Source: a virus. Taken from it: a DNA stretch of 28,104 nt. Position 1 is the first letter of the stretch, and every line of letters begins with the position of its first letter. The notes beneath the pieces are model-generated. The model made no database searches, was not told the origin of the DNA, and saw only the letters and a program-made list of their open reading frames with translations. Location of the stretch: IMG/VR virus record IMGVR_UViG_3300030060_003653, positions 1 to 28,104 of that record. One strand, 5' to 3'. Below, piece after piece: positions 13,624 to 20,889 of this stretch. Both the position numbers and the translations under genes were made by a program.

Positions 13624-13760
13624 TATCTTCTCTTTTTAGTTTTTCTTCTTCCAACTTTACCCTTACAATATTTAGATGCCCACATATTTGCGTATGCACT
13701 AGGATATACTTTAAACTTTCTTTTGGCGGCAGCTTTACCTGCTGGACATAACTTAGCCAT
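13623..13760 (-). CDS. small basic phage protein, 45 aa
   Basis: Reads MAKLCPAGKAAAKRKFKVYP then SAYANMWASKYCKGKVGRRK. The AAKRKFKVYPSAYAN segment is a recognisable motif of tiny proteins in many marine phages; function unknown. Two Cys and a very basic tail. The start is inside the preceding gene (ATGGCTAA junction), and its stop overlaps the next start, a tight coupling chain. Confidence 0.7.
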   Translation of the reverse strand: MAKLCPAGKAAAKRKFKVYPSAYANMWASKYCKGKVGRRKTKKRR

Positions 13761-13872
13761 GTCTTTTCTGTACTGTGAACTTAGCCATCTTTACAGCACC
13801 TTTCATAAGTTTATATGAACTACCTTTTTTCATCCAATGAAAACCTTTAGGTGCTTTTACTGTTTTCTTCAT
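13753..13872 (-). CDS. small basic phage protein, 39 aa
   Basis: MKKTVKAPKGFHWMKKGSSY then KLMKGAVKMAKFTVQKRHG. The KAPKGxHWMKKG start and VQKxH end recur in tiny marine-phage proteins encoded beside the 45- and 42-aa ones. Function unknown, predicted pI above 10. Starts in an ATGA overlap. Confidence 0.65.
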   Translation of the reverse strand: MKKTVKAPKGFHWMKKGSSYKLMKGAVKMAKFTVQKRHG

Positions 13873-13997
13873 ACTTTTTTCTTTCTTTTTTTCTTAAGCA
13901 TAGCAAAGTCTGCGGCAGTTATTTTATCAAATGGTGCTGCCATTTTTGCTATCTTCATTTGTTTCTTACTATATTTTTTATTTTTACCTTTTGGCAT
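13869..13997 (-). CDS. small basic phage protein, 42 aa
   Basis: MPKGKNKKYSKKQMKIAKMA then APFDKITAADFAMLKKKRKKK. The GKxKKYSKKQMKIAxMA start and ITAADFAxL end are a recognisable tiny-protein family in marine phages. A strong AAAGGAG precedes ATG 13997, so ribosomes probably enter here for the downstream coupled genes. Confidence 0.7.
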   Translation of the reverse strand: MPKGKNKKYSKKQMKIAKMAAPFDKITAADFAMLKKKRKKKV

Positions 13998-14029
13998 ATT
14001 ATCTCCTTTGTTATTCCCTCCAACAACCC

Positions 14030-14046
14030 AGCTTAATCATTAAGCT
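14030..14046. repeat. 7-bp hairpin between basic micro-genes
   Basis: AGCTTAA (14030-14036) pairs with TTAAGCT (14040-14046) around TCA. It lies in the 53-base gap between the 42-aa and poly-Lys genes, downstream of the latter on the minus strand; possibly an mRNA processing or attenuation element. Confidence 0.4.
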
Positions 14047-14050
14047 TCAC

Positions 14051-14116
14051 CTAGTATTTTTTCTTCTTTTTGTTTTTTTTCTTTTTATTCTTCTTTTTCA
14101 TTTTTTTATTATACAT
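14051..14116 (-). CDS. poly-lysine micro-protein, 21 aa
   Basis: ATG 14116 has AAAAAGGAG 5 bases upstream, one of the better ribosome sites in the region. The product is 15 Lys, 3 Asn, 2 Met-type starts and 2 Tyr: MYNKKMKKKNKKKKNKKKKK plus a final Tyr. It lies between basic genes of the cassette and on the same strand. It could neutralise DNA or RNA, or act as a translation-slowing leader. Length makes the call uncertain. Confidence 0.45.
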   Translation of the reverse strand: MYNKKMKKKNKKKKNKKKKKY

Positions 14117-14131
14117 AGTTTCTCCTTTTTA

Positions 14132-14371
14132 TTACCATTTTTTACAACTCCAGTATCTTGCACTGAACTTGTCTTTAGCAGTAGCACATCTGTGCCTAGC
14201 TCTAAAGCTTTTTCTTCTTGCAGGGATATTCTTTTTAATTGTCATATTAGCATCCCCAAACCTAATAATCTTTTCTTTACCACCTTTACAAGCTTTAACA
14301 ACAAACTTTTTTCCTCCAGATATTTGTCTTTTGGGTTTGTTGCATTTCATCTTTGACTTGTCTATCGCCAT
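14132..14371 (-). CDS. conserved small phage protein with Cys/His motif, 79 aa
   Basis: Contains KKFVVKACKGGKEKIIRFGD, then ANMTIKKNIPARRKSFRARH and RCATAKDKFSARYWSCKKW. The IRFGDxNMxIKK..parRKSFRARHxC..(n)..YWSCKxW pattern is a distinctive, widespread marine-phage family of unknown function. C10, C28, C62, C76 and H60 could bind a metal. It overlaps the end of the endolysin gene by 10 bases. Confidence 0.75.
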   Translation of the reverse strand: MAIDKSKMKCNKPKRQISGGKKFVVKACKGGKEKIIRFGDANMTIKKNIPARRKSFRARHRCATAKDKFSARYWSCKKW

Positions 14372-14817
14372 TCAATATATCCTTCACCTTTATTTTTTAT
14401 CAAAGATTGCTTTCTATTGCCAGATTTTTTGTAAGATACATGAATCCATCCAGAATCAGAAACACCAGAAATGTAGTATTCACTTATAAGTTGATCATAG
14501 TCAAAGTTGTTTTTTATATGTGATGCAACTTCTCTATTATCAAATCCTGCTATTTCAAAATCAACAGCTTCTCCTTTACAATGTTGAGATTGTCTTGAAG
14601 ATTTAATCGCCTCTGACAATTCAGGACTGCGAAATCCAGATGTAATAGTTATAGGTCTGGACTCATAATATTCTCTTAATGGTTCTAATATGTTCTCACA
14701 TATCGCCTTTAAGTTTTCTATCTGTTCTTCGTTGGGGGTATTATCTATCCCCATTCTTGATGCTGTTGATGATTTAGTCATTTCTTCAAGACTAAAGTGT
14801 TTTGATAATTGTGTCAT
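14362..14817 (-). CDS. M15-family peptidase endolysin
   Basis: A 151-aa zinc D-Ala-D-Ala carboxypeptidase-like enzyme (peptidase M15A type) that cleaves peptide cross-links of peptidoglycan. Zinc ligands are H79 and D86 in SQHCKGEAVDFE and H126 in WIHVSY; TSGFRSPELSEAI is the typical entry to the catalytic core. No signal peptide, so it needs a holin, probably the protein at 15290-15679. It overlaps its upstream neighbour by ATGA. Confidence 0.85.
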   Translation of the reverse strand: MTQLSKHFSLEEMTKSSTASRMGIDNTPNEEQIENLKAICENILEPLREYYESRPITITSGFRSPELSEAIKSSRQSQHCKGEAVDFEIAGFDNREVASHIKNNFDYDQLISEYYISGVSDSGWIHVSYKKSGNRKQSLIKNKGEGYIEWR

Positions 14818-15038
14818 GATATTTTTCCTTTTGTTTTTGGATCATAATAACAACTGAATTTTATTATAATCTGGTTTTTATTAATTTCTTTCATGCCTAT
14901 TTCTTTACTTTTATCTATAGATTCTTCATATCCTGCAATCATACAATTATAAAAATTGTCATAATGTCTTAAAAAATGAGGAGGCATACACTCACCAACA
15001 ATTTGACTACACATAATCATTACCAAAGCTACTTTCAT
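14814..15038 (-). CDS. small exported Cys-containing protein, 74 aa
   Basis: MKVALVMIMCSQIVGECMPP looks like a short signal peptide. The mature part has Cys in GEC, YNC and FSC and mixed charge. It sits within the lysis region, coupled by ATGA on both sides. It may work in the periplasm, but whether it is part of lysis is not shown. Confidence 0.5.
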   Translation of the reverse strand: MKVALVMIMCSQIVGECMPPHFLRHYDNFYNCMIAGYEESIDKSKEIGMKEINKNQIIIKFSCYYDPKTKGKIS

Positions 15039-15274
15039 AATTTTTCTTCTATTATTTTTTTAGTCTTTTTAAAATCAGACAATTTGTCCTCTAGCTCTTT
15101 TAATTTTTTGTTTGCTTTTTCTAAGTCTTCATTAGCATATTCTAATTTTTGCAAACACCTCTTGTTAGCAGAATCTTTGCTTTTATTCTGATCTTCAAGT
15201 TCATCAACTTGTTGTTTGAGTATTCGGACTTGATCTTTATACTCATTAATAATCTCTCTACTTGTGTCGGACAT
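15035..15274 (-). CDS. coiled-coil protein, 79 aa
   Basis: Nearly all of the protein is a heptad-rich coiled coil (YKDQVRILKQQVDELEDQNK, then KLEYANEDLEKANKKLKELE). No membrane segment. Located between the holin-like and exported proteins; it resembles the periplasmic part of an i-spanin but lacks the membrane anchor. ATG 15274 has no obvious ribosome site. Confidence 0.6.
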   Translation of the reverse strand: MSDTSREIINEYKDQVRILKQQVDELEDQNKSKDSANKRCLQKLEYANEDLEKANKKLKELEDKLSDFKKTKKIIEEKL

Positions 15275-15289
15275 AAGTTTTGATTTTAT

Positions 15290-15679
15290 TTATTTTTTTT
15301 TGAAAGTAGATACACCTTTTATGCCTAGTATTGTACTAAAAGCACCTACCACAAGAGCTTGATAGAACATTGGAAGGTTAGAAAATTTATCAAAAAAAAT
15401 ATCTATCTTTGCTTGAATGTCAGGATCATCACTAAATACAGACCAAGCTAAAAGTAGTAAAGGGATTGATATAAGGATAAGACAAAATTCATCTTTCAAA
15501 TCTCCCCTATGTGAATCAATTACAGCTTTTTTAAATTCAACTTCACCATTAGCCATCTTCTCAGCTAACTTAAGTTCAGCAACTGATTCTAATTCTTTTG
15601 TTTTTCTTCTATTGGCAGCAATAGACATACCTGTCTTGATAATGCCTGGTACTAATTTAGCTGCAATATTCATCCACAT
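15290..15679 (-). CDS. holin-like membrane protein, 129 aa
   Basis: The N-terminal amphipathic and charged half (KTKELESVAELKLAEKM, then KKAVIDSHRGDLKDEF) is followed by two membrane helices at ~65-82 (FCLILISIPLLLLAWSVF) and ~103-121. The DEF(C)LxxxxIPLLLL entry and GIKG exit match holin-like proteins of marine phages. Location with the M15 endolysin supports a holin role. The start ATG 15679 or 15673 is uncertain; no Shine-Dalgarno. Confidence 0.7.
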   Translation of the reverse strand: MWMNIAAKLVPGIIKTGMSIAANRRKTKELESVAELKLAEKMANGEVEFKKAVIDSHRGDLKDEFCLILISIPLLLLAWSVFSDDPDIQAKIDIFFDKFSNLPMFYQALVVGAFSTILGIKGVSTFKKK

Positions 15680-15682
15680 ATA

Positions 15683-15748
15683 TTACTTATAAAAGTCTTT
15701 GAATAACCAATCAACGTATTTTTTCCACATTTTTTTAATAAAACGCAT
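15683..15748 (-). CDS. amphipathic micro-protein, 21 aa
   Basis: ATG 15748 has AAGGAG upstream and the stop lies just 3 bases before the holin-like gene. The product MRFIKKMWKKYVDWLFKDFY plus Lys is a cationic amphipathic helix with Trp and Phe on one face. It may help membrane disruption or couple translation to the holin. Size makes it easy to miss. Confidence 0.45.
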   Translation of the reverse strand: MRFIKKMWKKYVDWLFKDFYK

Positions 15749-15766
15749 AATATTTTACTCCTTTTT

Positions 15767-16054
15767 TTATGGTTTATATAGGTCATAAGTTAATGTTAGT
15801 TCTTGGTTTGCTTTAATATCCTTGTCTGTTTTTAAAAACCATCTGTTGTTATGCTTTCTTTTGATGCAATTAGAATCATCAGCATGATTAATAAATCCTC
15901 CTAATGGAGTTCTGATAAGATCATTTTCAATCTCTATGTGTGTCATACCTATTGTAGTATCTTTTGGTATTTCAGTAAGACTAAACAAACCTAAGCCATG
16001 CACATCAGATTTTTTTATTGTTAAATAAAATGGTAATGGTTTATATTTAATCAT
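15767..16054 (-). CDS. SET-domain protein (putative protein lysine methyltransferase)
   Basis: A 95-aa minimal SET fold. Motifs in order: SDVHGLGLFSLTEI (residues 16-29, SAM-binding), GGFINHADDSNC (52-63, the NHxxxxN knot) and ANQELTLTYDLY (82-93, catalytic tyrosine region). SET proteins use S-adenosylmethionine to methylate lysines. Start ATG 16054 overlaps the Cys-rich gene (ATGATTAA); the longer frame to 16120 is only the other frame of that gene. No pre- or post-SET regions, as for small bacterial and viral SET proteins. Substrate unknown. Confidence 0.75.
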   Translation of the reverse strand: MIKYKPLPFYLTIKKSDVHGLGLFSLTEIPKDTTIGMTHIEIENDLIRTPLGGFINHADDSNCIKRKHNNRWFLKTDKDIKANQELTLTYDLYKP

Positions 16055-16154
16055 CTTCTTTGCAGGTGCAGTTATCACAAGTACAAAGTCCATATTCATC
16101 TGCATGAAGACCATCTTCACAATGACAATTATGATAACATTTTTTACACTTCAT
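16047..16154 (-). CDS. cysteine-rich metal-binding-like mini-protein, 35 aa
   Basis: MKCKKCYHNCHCEDGLHADE then YGLCTCDNCTCKEDD. Eight Cys occur as CxxC, CxC, CxC, CxC plus three His in 35 residues, a metallothionein-like density. It overlaps the SET gene by 8 bases, so the two are made together; SET proteins often need a Cys-rich zinc cluster, which this might supply in trans. No Shine-Dalgarno is clear. Confidence 0.5.
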   Translation of the reverse strand: MKCKKCYHNCHCEDGLHADEYGLCTCDNCTCKEDD

Positions 16155-16155
16155 T

Positions 16156-16359
16156 TTAATCGCTCTTTGAAATTCTTATAATTTTTCCATCTTTTACTTC
16201 TGCTTTTACTTTTGTACAAACATAGCTTACTCTTGCACCGCTATTTCTGGCTGCAATTCTTTTTTTTTCTAAACACTTAGAAACATTAGGCATAAGTGTA
16301 TGTTCTTTTAATACAGCAGGTTCACCTAAAAACATTAATAATGCAATAACAGTTTCCAT
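16156..16359 (-). CDS. small exported marine-phage protein, 67 aa
   Basis: METVIALLMFLGEPAVLKEH is a short hydrophobic start, then MPNVSKCLEKKRIAARNSGA and VSYVCTKVKAEVKDGKI. A hydrophobic start, CLxxKRxAxR, then a VxYxCxKVxAE strand is a recurring small marine-phage protein with two Cys, probably disulfide-bonded in the periplasm. GGAG precedes the start. Function unknown. Confidence 0.6.
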   Translation of the reverse strand: METVIALLMFLGEPAVLKEHTLMPNVSKCLEKKRIAARNSGARVSYVCTKVKAEVKDGKIIRISKSD

Positions 16360-16692
16360 TTAGTGTTCTCCATTCATTTTTTTCTGCAACATATCTACCT
16401 GTTCTTTTAAATGATCTATATTTACTTTGTTATATCTACTAGCTTCTATCTCTTTTTCTATACTTTCTATCTGACCAGCAAGGTGTTCAATGAGCATATA
16501 CATTTCTAAATTTTTTGGTTCTTGTTCTGCCTTTTTTAAAAGATCAGCTTGAAATAATGTATCTGCTGTTTCTAATTTATTTAATCTTTCCTCAACACCA
16601 AAGTAAGCCCAAACACCAAGAGCTACAGCACCTATGATTGCCACTAAGTTTCTTATGGGTAAACTTATATTTGTATTATCGTTAATCTTCAT
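16360..16692 (-). CDS. membrane-anchored coiled-coil protein, 110 aa
   Basis: Membrane helix at ~15-32 (LVAIIGAVALGVWAYFGV) followed by a coiled coil (ERLNKLETADTLFQADLLKK to the end). The architecture is that of an i-spanin or of an XhlA-like protein; the segment NLEMYMLIEHLAGQIESIEK is characteristic of marine-phage lysis-region proteins. A likely contributor to lysis. Confidence 0.6.
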   Translation of the reverse strand: MKINDNTNISLPIRNLVAIIGAVALGVWAYFGVEERLNKLETADTLFQADLLKKAEQEPKNLEMYMLIEHLAGQIESIEKEIEASRYNKVNIDHLKEQVDMLQKKMNGEH

Positions 16693-17044
16693 AGTTAATC
16701 ATCAAAAGTCTTATACCTAATCTCTTTTGCTCCCTAGTTGGTGTCCTGTGTATTTTATAAGAACCTTTAGGTTTATTCTTTAACATCTTACCTTTAGCTC
16801 TTTTGCGATATGTAATTGTTTTAATATCTAAAAGTTGTATTTTACCATTTTTATCTACAATCACAATATCAAAAGGACAGGTAGGGTCGCAACTTTTTGC
16901 TACATAATAACCAGCTTTAGTAAGCTTTGCTATAGTATCATATTCTCCAACAGTTCCTTTAATGGATGTTTGTTTACCTTTTAAGACAGAAGATTTACGA
17001 CTAAGTTTATTAGACCACTTAGACTTATTGTTACAGCTACCCAT
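16682..17044 (-). CDS. PD-(D/E)XK endonuclease-like protein
   Basis: A 120-aa protein. A basic N-terminus is followed by GTVGEYDTIAKLTKAGYYVA (E34), then PTCPFDIVIV (D59) and QLLDIKTITYR (D73-x-K75), the complete E...D...DxK active site of a small PD-(D/E)XK nuclease, similar to PDDEXK_5/group-I-intron-type enzymes or Holliday junction resolvase-like folds. In the late/lysis region, where resolving recombination intermediates before packaging could be its role. Overlaps the preceding membrane protein by 64 bases and the next by 11. Confidence 0.75.
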   Translation of the reverse strand: MGSCNNKSKWSNKLSRKSSVLKGKQTSIKGTVGEYDTIAKLTKAGYYVAKSCDPTCPFDIVIVDKNGKIQLLDIKTITYRKRAKGKMLKNKPKGSYKIHRTPTREQKRLGIRLLMINYED

Positions 17045-17199
17045 AGAAGTTTATAGATTGTACTTACTTTTGAATCAAGGTGTGCAAGGTGATTGTCTCT
17101 AATATTTGTTATTTTTTCATGGATAACTTTTAACTCACCTTGAATTTTAATTATTTCTTCTGAATTTTTTTGTGATTGTGATTTCATATTATTCATCAC
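16981..17199 (-). CDS. XhlA-like small membrane protein, 72 aa
   Basis: Coiled-coil N-terminal two thirds (SEEIIKIQGELKVIHEKITN, then HLAHLDSKVSTIYKLLW) and a C-terminal membrane helix (VAVTISLSGLINLVVNLL). This order is that of haemolysin XhlA and phage anti-holins. Start ATG 17199 or 17187 overlaps the end of the 920-aa gene. A candidate second lysis protein. The 64-base overlap with the nuclease is long. Confidence 0.6.
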   Translation of the reverse strand: MMNNMKSQSQKNSEEIIKIQGELKVIHEKITNIRDNHLAHLDSKVSTIYKLLWVAVTISLSGLINLVVNLLS

Positions 17200-19951
17200 T
17201 TATAATTTGTTTTAAAAATGTAAAAGGTTTTACACTATCAGGATCACTTGGTGGATCAGCAAAAATATCACCACCTAATTTAGATAATATGGCTGCGGCT
17301 TGTGTTGTTCCTGGTTTTAATTTTCTCAATTTAATTAAATCTTTTAAAGATTGTGGGTCAAGAATAGCATTTTTAATTATTCTTTCTGCTGTTCTTTTGT
17401 ATATTCTTCTTGCAGCAGTAAATAATCTACCAGCTACTGTAAATTGACCTAATCTTGCTCTAATAATATCTGTTAACGCATTTCCTACAATACCTTCACC
17501 TCTAGCAGTAGCTTTCCTAGATGAAATTTTTAATGCTTTATTTAGTATGTCTAAATTGTTTACAAATTCTTTATTAAACACTTCTTCAAGAGCAACTCTA
17601 TATCCTTTTTCATTACCTGCTCCATTTAAATATGTATCAAATCTTTTGGCATCAACAACTTTTATACCTAAATCATCAGAAGTTTTAACGACTGCTTCAT
17701 TTAAATCAGTTAATACCAATCTTTGAAATGCTTGATAAATTTCTGGGTCTTTTTTTAATATTTTTTTAAGTTCTCTTATCTCACCAATATTGTTAGGTTT
17801 GTAAATTTTACTAATAATTTCACCAGGACTTGTTCTTTCTAATTTACCAGCAAAACTTTTTTCTAAATCTCTTAAAACTATATCTCTTTTTTTAGTTGCG
17901 TTTTCTAATGTTGTTTGAAAACCACCTATTTTTGTAATTTGATCTAATTCATTTTTACTAAAAAATGTTTCTAATGGAGATTTAAATTTTTTTAAAAAAT
18001 TATTATGTCGTACAACATTAACTTTATCATTAGTAATTACATCCTCTTTATATTTTTGAAAAATAGAATCCTTATAAGCTTTCATAGCATCTGGACTATC
18101 TTTAATAACATTATGTATTGCTTCCGCATAAGCTTTTGATTTATTACCTGTTTTAAAAGACATAGCAAAAATATCTTCATCATCAAATCTTAATTTACCA
18201 GCTCTATCAAGATTAATTCTTGATAATAGTTCATTGTTAAGTAATTTTTTATTATCTCTTACTAAGGCATTAAAATTATTAAATTCATCAATGTAAGCTT
18301 TTGGTGCATCTTTATTTAATTGTTCAGTTAAAGATTTTTTCAAAAGTTTTAATGCACCTACTTCTGGAGTTTCACCAGTAACAGAACCTACAGCAGATTT
18401 TCTTATATCTGATGATACTGTACTCAATGTGTTTCTTACAGTAGAAATTGGTATTTTTGCTGTACCTGCAATAATATCATTAACAAGTTCTGTATTTTTA
18501 AAATAATTTTGTAAATTACCTGTTTTTATTAAATTGTTTTTTTGTTTGTTAGATAATTGATTTATAGCTTTTGATACAATATCAGAATTTATAGTATTTA
18601 CACCAGCCGCATCATCTAAAGATTTTGCTGCTGCATCAACTTTTTTTTTGTATGCTTGTGCTACTTGATCTATTTTTGATCTTATCTCAACTCCTGTTTC
18701 TTTAAATGATCCATCAGGTAGTCTTAAAATTGATTTTGACAACACTTCATCTGCTTCAGCTTGTTGTTTGTTTAGTGCTTTAATTATAGGTTCATTATTC
18801 TTTTTAATTACACCTTGTATTAAAGTTCCTCCCTCAAAAGCATTTATAGGTTTGCTTGTAGAAGAACCAAATCCAGATTTTAAAAAACCAAAATAATCAT
18901 TTAAAGCTTTTGCTTGATTTAAATTAAACTCTTTAAATTCACCCATAAAACCTAATTTATTTTGATTTTCAAACGCAGCTTGTGCAGCTAATAAATCAGC
19001 GTCATTACCTGCTTGTGCTAATGTAAATTTTAAATTTGAATTTATTTTTGCAGAGTCTAATGTTTTATTTATACTTTCCGCTACTTCATCAGCTTTTAAA
19101 ACTTCTTGCTCAATTCTAGCATCAGCAACTTCATTTCCTTTTACAAACCTACCTTTAATTAAATTATTTACACCTTTAATAATTTTTACACCAGCAACAC
19201 CTAGTACAGAAGCACCAGCAGAAATACCTGCTGCTCTAAAAGCTGCGTCTAGTAATTGATCGTTAGTTATATCTTTATTAATACCATAAATATTTTGACC
19301 TAATTTATATCTTGTATATTCTGCAATACCTGCTGTTACAGCACCTGCGGCTATACCTGATGGTAAACCTCCAAGATAAACAGTTCCTGCAATAGTAGCT
19401 GCAATATCTGGTATGATAACCATAGCATCACCAGCTAATCCTGTAAAATCACCAAGATCAACACCAGGCTTATTAACTAATTCATACTTTTCTGTTTTAG
19501 GATTAAAAAATTCTAATTCACCAGTTCTTGAACCTTTTCTAACATCAATATCTTGATTGTAAATATTGCTTAAAATATTTTTAATAGCTAAAGCTTGATT
19601 TTTTTCATCATAACCAAAAGATGCTGCAAGTCTTGCCTCACTATCCGCACCTTCTTTTACACCTACATCAGCTAATTTTGCTATATCTTTTATTTTGGGT
19701 CTGAAATTTATATTTTGTCTTATGTTTTGATTAAGTAGCTCATCATCAGGAGATACAATACCACCAGATTCAGGAATGATTGATGATTCAGCTTGTTCTA
19801 TTCTTGCGTCTGCTATGCTAGGAAAAAATTTTTGATAAAATAAATCTTTGTCTAAATCTGGATAATATTTATCATATAGTTTATCAGCTAATTCAAGATC
19901 AGGTATATCATCATATCCTGGATATTTTTTTCTAAATTCATTTATGTTCAT
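17189..19951 (-). CDS. internal (ejection) virion protein, 920 aa
   Basis: Largest gene of the window. The N-terminal FRKKYPGYDDIPDLELADKL followed by YDKYYPDLDKDLFYQKF is the recurring motif of internal virion proteins in marine podoviruses. Hydrophobic Gly/Ala-rich stretches at ~166-215 and ~237-257 could insert in the host membrane. The remainder is long helical with Lys/Glu-rich regions. It is probably carried inside the capsid and ejected with DNA to build the channel across the cell envelope. Overlaps 313-aa protein by ATGA. No lysozyme motif noticed. Confidence 0.75.
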   Translation of the reverse strand: MNINEFRKKYPGYDDIPDLELADKLYDKYYPDLDKDLFYQKFFPSIADARIEQAESSIIPESGGIVSPDDELLNQNIRQNINFRPKIKDIAKLADVGVKEGADSEARLAASFGYDEKNQALAIKNILSNIYNQDIDVRKGSRTGELEFFNPKTEKYELVNKPGVDLGDFTGLAGDAMVIIPDIAATIAGTVYLGGLPSGIAAGAVTAGIAEYTRYKLGQNIYGINKDITNDQLLDAAFRAAGISAGASVLGVAGVKIIKGVNNLIKGRFVKGNEVADARIEQEVLKADEVAESINKTLDSAKINSNLKFTLAQAGNDADLLAAQAAFENQNKLGFMGEFKEFNLNQAKALNDYFGFLKSGFGSSTSKPINAFEGGTLIQGVIKKNNEPIIKALNKQQAEADEVLSKSILRLPDGSFKETGVEIRSKIDQVAQAYKKKVDAAAKSLDDAAGVNTINSDIVSKAINQLSNKQKNNLIKTGNLQNYFKNTELVNDIIAGTAKIPISTVRNTLSTVSSDIRKSAVGSVTGETPEVGALKLLKKSLTEQLNKDAPKAYIDEFNNFNALVRDNKKLLNNELLSRINLDRAGKLRFDDEDIFAMSFKTGNKSKAYAEAIHNVIKDSPDAMKAYKDSIFQKYKEDVITNDKVNVVRHNNFLKKFKSPLETFFSKNELDQITKIGGFQTTLENATKKRDIVLRDLEKSFAGKLERTSPGEIISKIYKPNNIGEIRELKKILKKDPEIYQAFQRLVLTDLNEAVVKTSDDLGIKVVDAKRFDTYLNGAGNEKGYRVALEEVFNKEFVNNLDILNKALKISSRKATARGEGIVGNALTDIIRARLGQFTVAGRLFTAARRIYKRTAERIIKNAILDPQSLKDLIKLRKLKPGTTQAAAILSKLGGDIFADPPSDPDSVKPFTFLKQIISDE

Positions 19952-20889
19952 TGTCTAATATCTAATACGTCAAAAGGTAGTTCTTTCTTTTTTTTCTTTG
20001 TGCCTGTTTTAATTTGTGTTGTTCCAATATTTGTTGATCCTGGAGCTGTAAGTGTTACTTTACCATCTACTAATGTATAACCAAAATTACCTTGAGGAAG
20101 TAAAGCGCTGTATGTTGATGAAGCTCTATCATATTCATCCCTCAATACTTGATCTAATTTAGCAATAATTTGATCCCTTGAACCACTGTTAAAACCAATT
20201 CTTTCAAACTGTCTTAAAATATCACCTTCTGAATATTTTGGATTTCCTGGTTCAGCAATAGAGGCTAAAACATAAGCTAAGTTTGTCATAGAAGATTTAA
20301 TTCTTGCTACATCCTGTGCTTCTCCAGCAAAACCACTTTTGTCTATATAAGCTTGTATATCATCAGCAGCATCACTTCTAAATTTATTTGGAACATTAAT
20401 TTCGCCAAGTTGTGCAATTTGATCTCCAATACTATTAATAAGTTGCACACCACTTCCTACAGCACCAGTTTTTGAATTGGCTACAGCAGCTTGTAATGAT
20501 GGTATTGTTTTATATAAAAGATCATAACTTGATTTAATACTTCTAGCTTTATTTAAATTTTTTTGTGCTGCTGCACCTGTTCCTGTTCCACCAGACGATA
20601 TTTCAAATTCACCTGTTCTTGGATTAAATTTAATTGATTGACCTTTTTTAGGTGTTAAAGCTTGTTTAATTTTTGCTGTTTTTAATAATGCTGGAACAAG
20701 TGAACTAAATGGGTCTTTGCCTTTTACACCTGATCCAATTAAATCTGCACCAATAAGTAATGTAGGATTAATATTAGATAATAAACCACCTGTTAAATTA
20801 CTACCAAAAAAACCTTGATTGTTTTGACCTTCTTTTGTTGCATAATCCATCATCAACATTTTTCTAAATCTATCGTCTATAATAGCCAT
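19948..20889 (-). CDS. internal virion/DNA-ejection protein, 313 aa
   Basis: N-terminal part with Gly-rich turns (NLTGGLLSNINPTLLIGADL) and a C-terminal helical domain containing RIKSSMTNLAYVLASIAEP and GDILRQFERIGFNSGSRDQI, a pattern seen in ejection proteins of podoviruses. No enzymatic motif. Lies between two other likely virion proteins with 1- and 4-base overlaps, so co-translated with them. Confidence 0.65.
   Translation of the reverse strand: MAIIDDRFRKMLMMDYATKEGQNNQGFFGSNLTGGLLSNINPTLLIGADLIGSGVKGKDPFSSLVPALLKTAKIKQALTPKKGQSIKFNPRTGEFEISSGGTGTGAAAQKNLNKARSIKSSYDLLYKTIPSLQAAVANSKTGAVGSGVQLINSIGDQIAQLGEINVPNKFRSDAADDIQAYIDKSGFAGEAQDVARIKSSMTNLAYVLASIAEPGNPKYSEGDILRQFERIGFNSGSRDQIIAKLDQVLRDEYDRASSTYSALLPQGNFGYTLVDGKVTLTAPGSTNIGTTQIKTGTKKKKKELPFDVLDIRQ

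Noticed and set aside
13837-14489. Plus-strand open frames rich in Phe, Leu and Ser (up to 141 aa)
   Set aside because: They are the reverse complement of the Lys-rich minus-strand genes (poly-AAA reads as poly-TTT). No ribosome sites and no sensible domains.
16055-16120. N-terminal extension of the SET protein
   Set aside because: The 22 extra residues are the alternative frame of the Cys-rich mini-gene; the SET domain begins after ATG 16054.
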